Assembly: GCA_016165875.1 (NCBI GenBank)
Contig: JABBOT010000009.1
Location: 12,280,370 to 12,344,369, forward strand
Direction of reading: 5' to 3'
DNA length: 64,000 nt
Source of the DNA: Acanthopleura granulata
Lineage: Eukaryota; Mollusca; Polyplacophora; Chitonida; Chitonidae
The position numbers were made by a program, and so were the translations under genes. The first letter of the stretch is position 1; each line of letters starts with the position of its first letter. The notes under the pieces are model-generated. The model was not told where the DNA came from. It saw nothing but the letters and a program-made list of their open reading frames with translations, and did not search any database. Shown here piece by piece: positions 46,177-55,985 of the stretch.

Positions 46177-47695
46177 ATGCAGTCGGATGTCGAAAGTAAT
46201 AAACCTCAGGATCCTGAAGTAATAGCTAACCAATTGAATAAATTCTTTGTCGAAGCTGCTGTCAATATCATTCCTGACACAACCGTAGACCCAACCTCCT
46301 CACTTAAAAAACTATCTGAATTTATCTCCGAAAGAAAACCAGCAGTTAACACGTTTTCAGTCCCCCCTATTACGGAGATCGATGTATATATTTTTCTCCT
46401 AAACCTTGATACAACAAAAAGCGCAGGCTTAAATGGCATTAGTCCTCGCTTCCTGAATTCAAGTGCTACCATAATTGCTCCTGCTATTCTCAGCCTCAGT
46501 ATCTACACAGATATATTTCCCCAAAGCTGGAAGGAATCAAAAGTTACACCATTACCCTTGTGTATATCATTACACAAATCCTGTACTTCAAACTAGGCTG
46601 AGAACTACAGACCTATCTCCATTTTACCAGTGCCCTCAAAAATTCTAGAACGCCACGCATATAATTATCTCTATGAGTTCATCTCCATCAACAATCTCCT
46701 AAACGAAAACCAATCTGGCTTCCGCCCCCAGCATTCCTGTTTCACTGTTCTTACCAAAATGTCCGAAAACTGGCGTAAAGCAATAGACGACGACAAAATC
46801 GTAGGTTCCGTTATGTTCGACTTTAAAAAGGCTTTTGACCTTATTGATCATCAAATTCTTCTTAAAAAAATAAATATATATGGATTCACCGACTTAACAA
46901 TGAAATGGATAACTTCTTACTTCAAATGTCGATCATAAAAAGTTAGTATCAATAACAAGTTTATTTATTTATTTGATTGATGTTTCACGCCGTACTCAAG
47001 AATATTTAACTTATACGACGGCAGCCAGCATTATGGTGGGAGGAAGCCGGGCAGACTCCGGGGGAAACCCATGACCATCTGCAGGCTGCTGGCAGACCTT
47101 CCAACGTACGGCCGCAGAGGAAGCAAGAATGAGCTGGTCTTGAGCTCACAGCGACCGCATTGTGGGAGGCTTCTGGGTCATTGTGCTGCGATAGCGCGCT
47201 AACCGACTAAGCCACGGAGGTCCCCCAATAACAAGTTGTCTTCTAAATGTCAAATCAGGAGTACGCCAGGGTTCTATTCTTGGCCCTTTACTATTCATAA
47301 TATACTTAAATGACTGTTGTTTAAATGTTTTAGATGTTCAATGAGCATTAAACTCTAACATGGAACTTATTAATCAGTGGTGCTTTGAAAATAAAATGCT
47401 TTTTAATGTGTCCAAAACAAAGTCCCTCCTTATCCTTAACCCAGAAATTAAAAAATTGTCGTCAGCATTCACTCAATGTCACGGTCAATGGCCAGACAAT
47501 TGAAACTGTACAGAATTTGAAGCTCCTTGGCCTGCATATAGACCGTACACTTTCATGGCAGAGTCACGTTGACTCAGTGTACAGTACTGTGTCTAAGCTA
47601 TTGTCAGCGCTGAGGAGGCAGAAGCATTTTGTCCCCTTTAAAACAAGACTATTGGGGCAGCTGTTCCAAAGGCCTACTTGATCGAGTATATAATC
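46177..47695 (+). pseudogene. LINE ORF2 reverse transcriptase, SINE-interrupted, YADD/FADD region missing
   Basis: Contains TTKSAGLNGISPRFL, NQSGFRPQHSC, VMFDFKKAFDLIDHQILLKK and, after the inserted SINE (46961-47225), GVRQGSILGPLLF. Immediately after IIYLND the sequence passes to a thumb-like region (ELINQWCFENKM) with no Y/FADD box, so the catalytic motif has been deleted. A later block (LKLLGLHIDRTLSWQSHV) is typical of the C-terminal part. Further frameshifts follow. Confidence 0.8.
46950..47236 (-). mobile_element. tRNA-type SINE nested in the LINE, with 11-bp TSD
   Basis: Full length: tail complement, 'cgtactcaagaatatttaac', 'gcagccagcattatggtggg', 'gctgctggcagaccttcc', and head end 'aaccgactaagccacggagg'. 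The target duplication caataacaagt is exact at 46950-46960 and 47226-47236. Confidence 0.95.
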
Positions 47696-48191
47696 TTCAA
47701 AAAACTGCTGCAAAACTTATCCTAGAGGAACGTAACAATAAATAATCAGCTGAAACTTTTGAAATGTTAAATACCATTCGTGAAATTATTATATACCATA
47801 AAAAATCTCACTGTTTACAAATCCTTATATGATCACTACCCTGACTACATGAAAAAGTTGTTCCCATTCAGAGAAGAGTCCCATCATGATCTAATGTCAT
47901 GTACAAGTAATCAAGTAAAATTCTCTTTGCCAACAAATCGTTTGAAAATTTGCACCAAAAGTGACAGAAAGTGTCAAACACATAGTAAAGCCTTGTGTCT
48001 TTGTATGTATATACATATACATATGTATAACTTTGAACTAATTAATGCTCTGTGTATATATATATTTTTCTTCACTCATGTGACTGCCGAGTGATTGTGT
48101 GAGTGAATGGAGGGCCTCAGGGAAGGTCAATACTGTCATATTGACTGAATTTGTTACCCTCTGAAAATAAGGGTATTATTATTATTATTAT

Positions 48192-49990
48192 GTTGTGCGG
48201 TATACCCATTGGGTGACCCAGGGACTACTCTCAAATCGGTTGTAAGAACACCACAGGCGAGAGTACCAAGGTGGTGCATGCAAAGTAGGCGATGTCATGG
48301 TGATTATGCTGGTGTACCCTTATGTTCCCGTTTAGAAACATCCTCACATACTCAATGTTACACTTTTTAACAGACATATGCTGTTCCATTGGGCAAAGTA
48401 AAATTTTATAATGGACATATACTCTTTCTTGCTTTTAAACAGATGCTGTAGACCCATTACAGAATGTCAAACTTGTTCACAGACATGCCTTAAGTTCCTG
48501 TAGAACCCACTGCAGTTAAAGATGAAACCTTGTAACAGCTTACAGTTTCTTGTAGAATCACTACACAAGATGCAAGTTTCTAATAGATATGTGATGTGGC
48601 AGTTGTTAGCCCACTATTCAATGTTGAACATTCTGGGTAATTTTGGCACCACCTGGCTTGGTGCTCAGCCCAAGAGGAATAGGCCCGAGTATTGATCGGC
48701 TCGGTGTCAGTATAATATTACTGAGTGGAGCGCCATTTCTGGTGTCTGGCATGGCATCCATGGAGACAGCCCGGTTTTCTCTCGCCATAATGCTTGCCGC
48801 CGTCGTATATGCGAAAATTCTTGAGTACGGTGTAAAACACCTATCAAACAATCGAACTAACAAAATCCATTGAGACAGCAATATCGACATAAGGTCCTTC
48901 CTGTTACTCAGAGACAATATCCTTGTTGAATGTTCATAGAAGGAAACATATAAACAAGTAATCCGACAGACTTCCTGTGCTTTTGGTAGGGCCCCCGACA
49001 AAGAGAAATTTTTTAACATGTAAATGGAAACTAACAAATGGTCTCCAACGGCCTTGTGGTACCACCAAAGCGGCTGAACGATTGTCGTAGAACGCTTATT
49101 TGCTATCAAGGCCCCGATAAATGGTGGCAGTGGGGTGATCTCGAGGATGATTAGATTTCCTCGCTAAGCCACTGCTTGATATACAAAAGTTAAAGTGAGA
49201 CGTACAAGTAAGCAGTCTGCACATTGTTCATGGCCCTTGGCAGAAAAACACGAAAAATCATCCCCACACTCCCTGATAATATGACCTTTACTGGCGCTTT
49301 TGTAACATATTGATAACATGTGCTTAGCCTATTTACTTTGTACATACCAGTACTGACTTTCTGTATATACTTTTTATCCTTTAAGGAACTCATACGACGA
49401 TTTGACAATTTTAACTTGAGAAACTGAAAAGCTCACGCAATAGTGGCTTTCAAGTCAAAGATGATACCTTATAGAAACTATATTATCATGCTTCAGCTGT
49501 ATTAGCAAACGATTGTAAACACAACCTGTGATCAATCCACGAAAAGCGTAACAAATGAGCTGTTTTAATAAGTATTAAATTTAATTTTCTTTTCCGACAT
49601 TCACTAACTGAATGGTGCACATCTGGCCAGGACTTAACCTCACCTTAGCCTTGTTCCAGTAAGCTGTTTACACGTTTGTTTTCTTTTGTTTTACCTATCT
49701 CTTCCTGGAATTACTTGTTTTCAACCACTAGTCTTTAACCAATGGTTTCAAGCATTAGAGTCTCAGATCCCCGACATGGCTGCGGCCTTATGTCGGGAGG
49801 TTTCTCGGGATACTGGCGAAGAGTGGTTCTTTGTTGCCGGCTATGGTGTTTTGTTTTATTATTTTTGCATCAATGAACATGAACCCCCCTTCCATTATAA
49901 AACACTTACTATCACCAGTGTGCCATAGCATGTAAGGTACAAACGAGTCAAATAAATAAGTGTATAAATCAGATTTTTCACAAAGAAATC
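48192..49990. other. Intergenic between LINE and methyltransferase array
   Basis: No gene is seen. A SINE fragment lies at about 48680-48865. From about 49190 the sequence is similar to 53820-54680, so it belongs to the tandem duplication. A tttatt at 49855-49860 reads AATAAA on the reverse strand and may end the copy A transcript. Confidence 0.55.
48680..48865 (+). mobile_element. SINE with a different head
   Basis: The 3' part matches the common SINE tail ('cataatgcttgccgccgtcg', 'aaaattcttgagtacggtgt'). The 5' part 'gtattgatcggctcggtgtc' is not the usual tRNA-like head, so it may be a composite or related subfamily. Confidence 0.6.
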
Positions 49991-49994
49991 CATG

Positions 49995-52900
49995 TCAAAC
50001 AGGTTTTCTTCCCATCAGTAGAAAGACCGGCCACTTCACTGTCATCACACCCTGCCCTGCAAGATCCTCACGGTCAGGATACAGCTCTTTCAGACTGAAA
50101 AAAAGCAATTAACATTAAAAGTTATACAATCTTTAAAATTCATCACGAATTGTACATTATATGGTACAATTAAAATATTTCACAGCATCATGCTGTTAAA
50201 TTAGATTAGCGAAAAGTTTTTTTAAACATTTACATCAGATATTTTGACTTTTGTTTTTCCAGAACATTTCTCAGAACGAAATGTGCGTGAACTAGATCTT
50301 CAATGGCACGCGCATACATGTATTAACGACGACTTACAGTCTTTGTACGCGATTAGCCCTATCATGGAGGTAAAAATTTCCATGGCCTTATAGTGCGTAT
50401 GAATGCCGCCACATTCGTATCTATTGCTCGAAATGGTTCGTTACAAGACTCATTCGACGAATGCATTCATATTCTTCTGTATATGTGTACACGTATTTAG
50501 AATGTAGTATATGTGTGTTCACTTAACCAGATGTAACGTCACTGGTCATAACAGGCCACCGTAGAATCCTGTATTTCAAGTTGTCACATATATTTGTGAG
50601 TGTGTGCACGTGCTTATAATCACCGGGGGGGTGGGGGTGGTGAGGGAGCTCCGTGGCTTAGTCGGTTAGCGCGCTAGCTCAGCGCAATGACCCAGAAGCC
50701 TCCCACCAATGCGGTCGCTGTGAGTTCAAGTCAAGCTCATGCTGGCTTTCTCTCCGGCCGTACGCGGGAAGGTCTGCCAGCAACCTGCGGATGGTCGTAG
50801 GTTTCCCTCGGGCTCTGTCCCGTTTCCTCCCACCATAAAGCTGACCGCCGCCTTAAAAGTTAAATATTCTTGAGTACGGCGTAAAACATCAAATAATTAA
50901 ATAAATAAATAAATACATAAATAAATAAATAAATATAATTACCGGTTACAAAGGGCAGATAAATCTGTCTCCTCGGGATGCTCTTCCTTGTACTTGTGGT
51001 AGGCAGACCAGCTGGACATGTAACCACAGAAATCATCCACAGTGAACTCCTTCTCCTGCCAAATGTCGTCATGTCTGAAAGTCGATGGTTGGATGATACA
51101 CACATGGTTGTTTTTGAGGGTGCCGCCACGCGATGCACTATGGATGGGCAGATTTGTGACATGGGAGAAGGCGAAGGTGGAGGCAATGTGCTGTGTGTGC
51201 TAATTATAAGGATTTTCCAAGGATATATAGGATGACGAGTAATGTAACGTAGATAGCGAATAATGTGACATGCATGACGAGTAACGTGTGGTTGATAGTA
51301 ATGTGACAAAGATGGCGAGTAGTGTGACATGGATAGTGAGTAATGTGACAAAGATGATGAGTAGTGTGACCAGGATGACGAGTAGTGTGACTTAGATGGC
51401 CAGCAGTGTGACATGGCGTACATGCATAGGTGACATATATAATCGTGACTCACGCAGTCCAAGAAGGGAATGGCGAAGGTAGTCGGGAGTATTTCTCCTC
51501 TGTGTGCGTTCTTGCTTCCCCCCAGTAATAGCCCAATGTTTCGTCATAGAACTGAAGCAGATCATAATTCACTCATAATGTATTAATTATTTACTTATTT
51601 GATTTGTGTTTTTCATCAAACTTAAAAACATTTAACCTATACGACGGCTGCCAACAAAAATGGTCAGATTAAATTACCTGGCACAGCCCCGGGGAAAACC
51701 ACGCAGGTTGTCGGCAAACGTACTGCCCAAGTACGAGAAGGACAGGTAGCAAGTATAAGTTGGGCCAGAATTCACAGTGGCCCATTTGGTGACAGGTTCC
51801 TGACACATTGTGTTGGGCATTGTCTTCACAGACTGCATTGTTCACAATTGTTATCATTAAAACACATGGATTCCAATCATTTTGTCGTTTTTCAATAGCC
51901 AAAGGATCACATGGTTCACAACCAATCACATTTTTCACTCTTTTGATAGAAAAGAAGATTTATTATTAAGTTCATGAACCACACTGCAGATTTAACAATT
52001 TCACGATAACATACACGTATGTGTTATCATGAAATTGTTAATCTGCACTGTGGTTGACTGTGGTTTTCCGACGACAGGAACATAATGAAATCTTGGCTTT
52101 GGACCAACTCTGAATTTCTGGAGCCTAAGGCTCTCACTCTCTGTGGTGCCGGTTTACAATAAGCTACACTTTGTGCAGTCTCCACCAATATTGTGTGCAA
52201 CATATGAGTGACAAACATGGGACAAATAAACACCAATAAAATTGACCGCCATCTTATAACGGGATCATTCGTGCGTTAAACAACTGAACAATCAAACACA
52301 TCAAATCAATCACCTCTCTTGGCATATGCATGTATATGCTTTTAATAAGCCTAATTAATGTTCATCTGGTAAATGGATTTGGCAAGTATATAATACAGGC
52401 CAGGTGTTCTTTCGCGAAACGCTATTAGCACTAGCAATAAGATGACAATATCAACTCTCATCTTTCGGGTAGAGGAAAATAACATTTACATACTTTGATA
52501 TTTTTCACTTCTTTGATATACTTCACCTTACGTATAATATCCTCGGCTGCTTTGTTGTTTAACTGCCAGTTCGAAATACAGTATCCATACGCCACAAAAG
52601 AACCACCGGGTCTTAACACTCTGGTGACCTCTGGGTAGAACTTCTCAAGATCAATCCAATGTAAGGATGCGGCACAAGTTATCAAATCCACGCTGTCGTC
52701 CTGGATTTCACTCAAGTCTTCCGCAGCTCCAACTCGAAATAAAACGTTGCCGGGAGCCTTTGCGTTAGACCGCGCATGTTTTATTTGCTGCTCACTGACG
52801 TCTATTCCGATGACTCGTTTAAAACCTTCGCACAATGGTAACGTGCTCTGACCCGTTCCACATCCAACATCCACGGCCAACTCAAAATGACAAGTTCCTT

Positions 52901-53021
52901 TCTGACAGAAATCCAAAATCACATCATAAACTGCAGCGTTGTAATCGGGGCGAAAACGGGCGTAAGCCTGGGCGATATTCAGGCCACTGAAAATTTCGGC
53001 CAAGTTGTCAGACCAAGCCAT
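49995..53021 (-). CDS. Class I SAM methyltransferase, copy A
   Basis: Exons (reverse): 53021-52527, 51551-51454, 51074-50943, 50094-49995 (TGA); 825 bases, 274 residues, phases consistent. It belongs to the Methyltransf_11-type family of small cytosolic methyltransferases (trans-aconitate/Crg1-like 'putative methyltransferase' group); substrate unknown. Motif I is AVDVGCGTGQST (49-60) and Asp74 in IGIDVSEQQI should contact the SAM ribose. ITCAASLHWIDLEKF and RVLRPGGSFVAYGY follow. The C-terminal exons carry FYDETLGYYW, FTVDDFCGYMSSWSAY and VKWPVFLLMGRKP. The start MAWSDNLAEIFSG is shared with copy B. Intron 1 holds a palindrome and an old SINE, intron 2 a 21-bp minisatellite, and intron 3 a young SINE beside the donor. 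Confidence 0.9.
50615..50945 (+). mobile_element. tRNA-type SINE with 12-bp TSD spanning the exon 3 donor of copy A
   Basis: Full SINE, head 'ctccgtggcttagtcggtta' to a long (aaat)n tail. Duplicated flanks are tataatcaccgg (50615-50626) and tataattaccgg (50934-50945), 11 of 12 identical. On the gene's strand these contain the donor ccg|gt. Copy B has the empty site (gataattaccg, about 55292-55302) next to the same 'gtgcacgtgct'. A G-rich stretch lies between the left duplicate and the head. Confidence 0.92.
51225..51415. repeat. 21-bp minisatellite in copy A intron 2
   Basis: Units such as tgacatggatagtgagtaatg and close variants repeat at 21-base spacing, about nine times, with drift. On the reverse strand the frame reads an H-Y-S-S-S-L-S type heptad. 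An equivalent array is in copy B. Confidence 0.85.
51590..51800 (-). mobile_element. Old tRNA-type SINE in copy A intron 1
   Basis: Reverse orientation, diverged: 'aaaaacatttaacctatacg', 'acggctgccaacaaaaatgg', 'cacgcaggttgtcggcaaac'. A SINE remnant is at the matching place in copy B (55843-55985), so this insertion predates the duplication. Confidence 0.7.
51978..52054. repeat. 77-bp near-perfect palindrome
   Basis: Arms of about 38 bases with only a few mismatches and essentially no loop, running from accacactgcagattt to its complement aatctgcactgtggt. The centre is near 52016. It is not seen at the equivalent place in copy B. Confidence 0.85.
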
Positions 53022-55514
53022 TGCTGAATAATGATAATACTAAAGCTAAATATGACCAGTATTTAACAAGTGCATGTCACCTTCTGCCTAGAGCTGTAAT
53101 CTCACCTTTATAAGCTTTATTTTATCTCCGCACGTGTTTGGTGTTACGTAATAATTTTTCCGGATGTGAAAAATTTGATATTCACCTGTCACCCTTGACC
53201 CTGTGAACATTAGACCTGCTGCTAGCCATCTGTGACATGCATAAATGGAAGTGGTACATGATATCATTGAGCCAGCAAAGGCCCGCCAAGAACAGAGGAA
53301 ATTGAGAACAATATCGAACAAACCTCTATAGGCCTATCTTTCAACCATGTGTCACGCACCTTTAATTTGATTTGTAACATTTAAGGCGATAGTATAATTG
53401 GCTTGAATAATATTAATCACATTTTGAAAAGTTTTCAAAAATACTGTTCACTTTTCCAACCATTGCATTTATATGTCAAGAAAACTTTTTGTTACGTTTT
53501 ATACTTAACTTTTGTAAAGTCAGATAAACCTAACAGTGACCTTAAATAATAACCCTTGAATGCTGTTGCAATCCATTAGTTACTCAACCGAACTGTAGAA
53601 AACTTCGTGGAAACCTTTCCCAGTTATGGACAGATCCTCCACATCCGATGTCCCACCTCCCCTTTGGTGACAAAGTTACCTTTCATTCTAGTCCCGATGA
53701 AAGCAGTTGTGATGATGTCACAGAAAGATTGAACATTTGTAACGAATATGTATGACATCCTGAAAACCTACCTGCAACAATATTGATCATGATTGGTCAA
53801 ATCCGTGTTCTTGATTGACATCTCTGAAAGGTCCATTTCGGGTGTTCTGCCATAGCTTTCTGCAGGCCCATTACTGTTCATTATTTTTGTTTAGTGATAA
53901 AAAAAATTCCCCCGACACTGCAAGACAATATGACTTTTACTTTGGCATTTGTAACACATCGATGAACTGTGCTGTGTCTGTTCACTTTTTATATGCTTTC
54001 TTTCTGTATGTAATTTTGATGCTTTAGAGAACTCACACGACGACTTGACAATTTTAACTTGAGAAACTGAAAAGTGCACACCATGCCCGACCCCGTAATT
54101 AATTTCAAGTTAAAGATAATACGTTGTAGAAACTATGTTCTCAAGCTTGTACTGCATTAACAAACGACTGTGAACACAACCTTGATCAATCAAGGAAAAA
54201 ACAATGCGACAAAGTGTAACAAATGAGATGTTTAAATAAGTATTGATTTTACTTTCTCTGCCCACATTCACCAACTGAATTTGCAACAAAAGAACTATTT
54301 TCTTTTCTTCACTAACTGAATGCCTTGCATGGCGCTCAATATGTTGTTAAGATTTAGTCTCGTACCAGTAAACTCTTTAAGCGACTTTAAAAAAATGACT
54401 ACGTTTTCCTAGATTTACTTGTTTTCAACTATCAATGATCTCAGGACTTAGAGTCCAGATCCTTCGAGAGGCTGCAGCCTTATGTCTGGAGGTTTCTCCG
54501 GATCCTGGCAAAGTGCGTTTTTTTTCCTGCCGGCTATGCTGCTGTGTTAAATTTTTTCCATCAATGAAAATGAACGCCATGTCAGAAAAGACTATCACCA
54601 GTGTGCTATAGCATGTAAGATGCAGATGAGTCAAATAAATCAATGTATAAATTAGATTTATTCACAAAGAAATCCTTGTCAAACAGGTTTTCTTCCCATT
54701 AGTAGAAAGACCGGCCTCTTCACTGTCATCACAACCTAGCCTGCAGGATCCTCACGGTTAGACTACACTTCCTTTAACCTGAAAAAAAAATAATAATAAC
54801 ATTAAAAATTAAGTAATCTTTAAAATTCATCGCAAATTGTACCTGATTATGTGGTACAATTAAAATATTTCAGAGCATCATGCTGTTACATTAGACAGGC
54901 AAAAAGGGTTTTTACACTTTTACACCAGATATTTTGATTATTACGCTTCCAGAACACTTTTCAGAACGAGGTTTGCATGAACCGGTTCTGCTTTGGCACG
55001 CGCATATATGTATTAACGACGATTTATAGTCGTTGTAGGTGATTAACCCTATAGTGCGTATGAATGCTGCCACATCCGTATCGTTTGCTCGAAATGGTTC
55101 GTTACAAGATTCATTCGACGAATGCAGTCATATTCTTCTATTTATCTGTACATGTATTTAGAATGTAGTATATGTGTGTTCAGAGGCCAAAACCAGATGT
55201 GGCGTCATTTGCCATAATATAACCAGAAAAGGCCTCGGTGGAATCCTATATTTCAAGTGGTCACAAATTCAGATGATTGTGTGCACGTGCTGATAATTAC
55301 CGACTACAAAGGGCAGATAAATCTTCTCGGGATGCTCTTCCTTGTACTTGTAAACTTGTAAACTCCTTCTCCTGCCAAATGTCGCCATTTCTGAAAGTCG
55401 AAGCACATTTCCATATGTCATTTCATTGGTTGGAAGATACACACATGGCTGTTGGTGAGACTGCCACAACGGATGTAATGTGCCCTGTGAACTGATTCCC
55501 AGGATATTCAAGGA

Positions 55515-55660
55515 ACATATTGGATGACGAGTAATGTGACTTAGATAGAGAGTAACGTGGCTTGAATGGCGAGTAGCGTGGTGTAGATAGCGAATAATGT
55601 GGCATGGATGGCGAGTAATGTGACACGGACGTGACATAGATGACCATCAAAGTGACATGG
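55515..55660. repeat. 21-bp minisatellite in copy B intron 2
   Basis: The same type of array as 51225-51415 (units like tagagagtaacgtggcttgaa and tagcgaataatgtggcatgga), with fewer copies. It was present before the duplication and has since changed length. Confidence 0.8.
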
Positions 55661-55842
55661 GGTACATCTGGAGGTGACAAATACGGCTATAATCGTGACT
55701 CACGCAATCCAGTCTGGGAATGGCGGAGGTAGTCGGAAATATTTCTCATCTGTGAGCGTTCTTGCTTTTCCCCAGTAACAGCCCAGTGTTTCGTCATAAA
55801 ACTGAAGCAGATCACAAATTATACACTGTGGATTAATAATTT

Positions 55843-55985
55843 GTTGATTTCATTGGTGCTTTTCGCCGAACAAAAGAATGTTTAATTTACACGACGACGG
55901 CCAGCAAAATGGTTCGAGGAAATTACCGGCAACGGCCCTGAGGAAACCCACGACCTTCTCTGCAGGTTGTTGGTAGACAATTTTA
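55843..55985 (-). mobile_element. Old SINE in copy B intron 1
   Basis: Remnant with 'gacgacggccagcaaaatgg' and 'ctctgcaggttgttggtaga', at the same place as 51590-51800 in copy A. Confidence 0.65.

Larger units (their letters stand above)
43500..48191 (+). mobile_element. CR1/L2-like non-LTR retrotransposon, inactive
   Basis: One element in forward orientation: ORF1 with an esterase-like region and zinc knuckles (about 43690-44560), an apurinic endonuclease-like domain (45205-45835), a reverse transcriptase (46177-47695), and a 3' end with (att)n at about 48173-48190. A microsatellite 3' tail instead of poly(A) fits CR1/L2-type elements. Several frameshifts and stops, a SINE insertion and loss of catalytic motifs show it is dead. 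The 5' boundary is approximate. Confidence 0.85.

Noticed and set aside
48618..49109. 163-codon reverse open frame
   Set aside because: It runs antisense through a SINE fragment and has no family resemblance.
50860..51462. 200-codon reverse open frame across copy A intron 2
   Set aside because: It is produced by the 21-bp minisatellite plus out-of-frame exon 3. The family-matching frame uses splice sites at 51454 and 51074 instead.
55269..55637. Reverse open frames in copy B with Ser/His-rich repeats
   Set aside because: Same minisatellite effect as in copy A; not in the methyltransferase frame.
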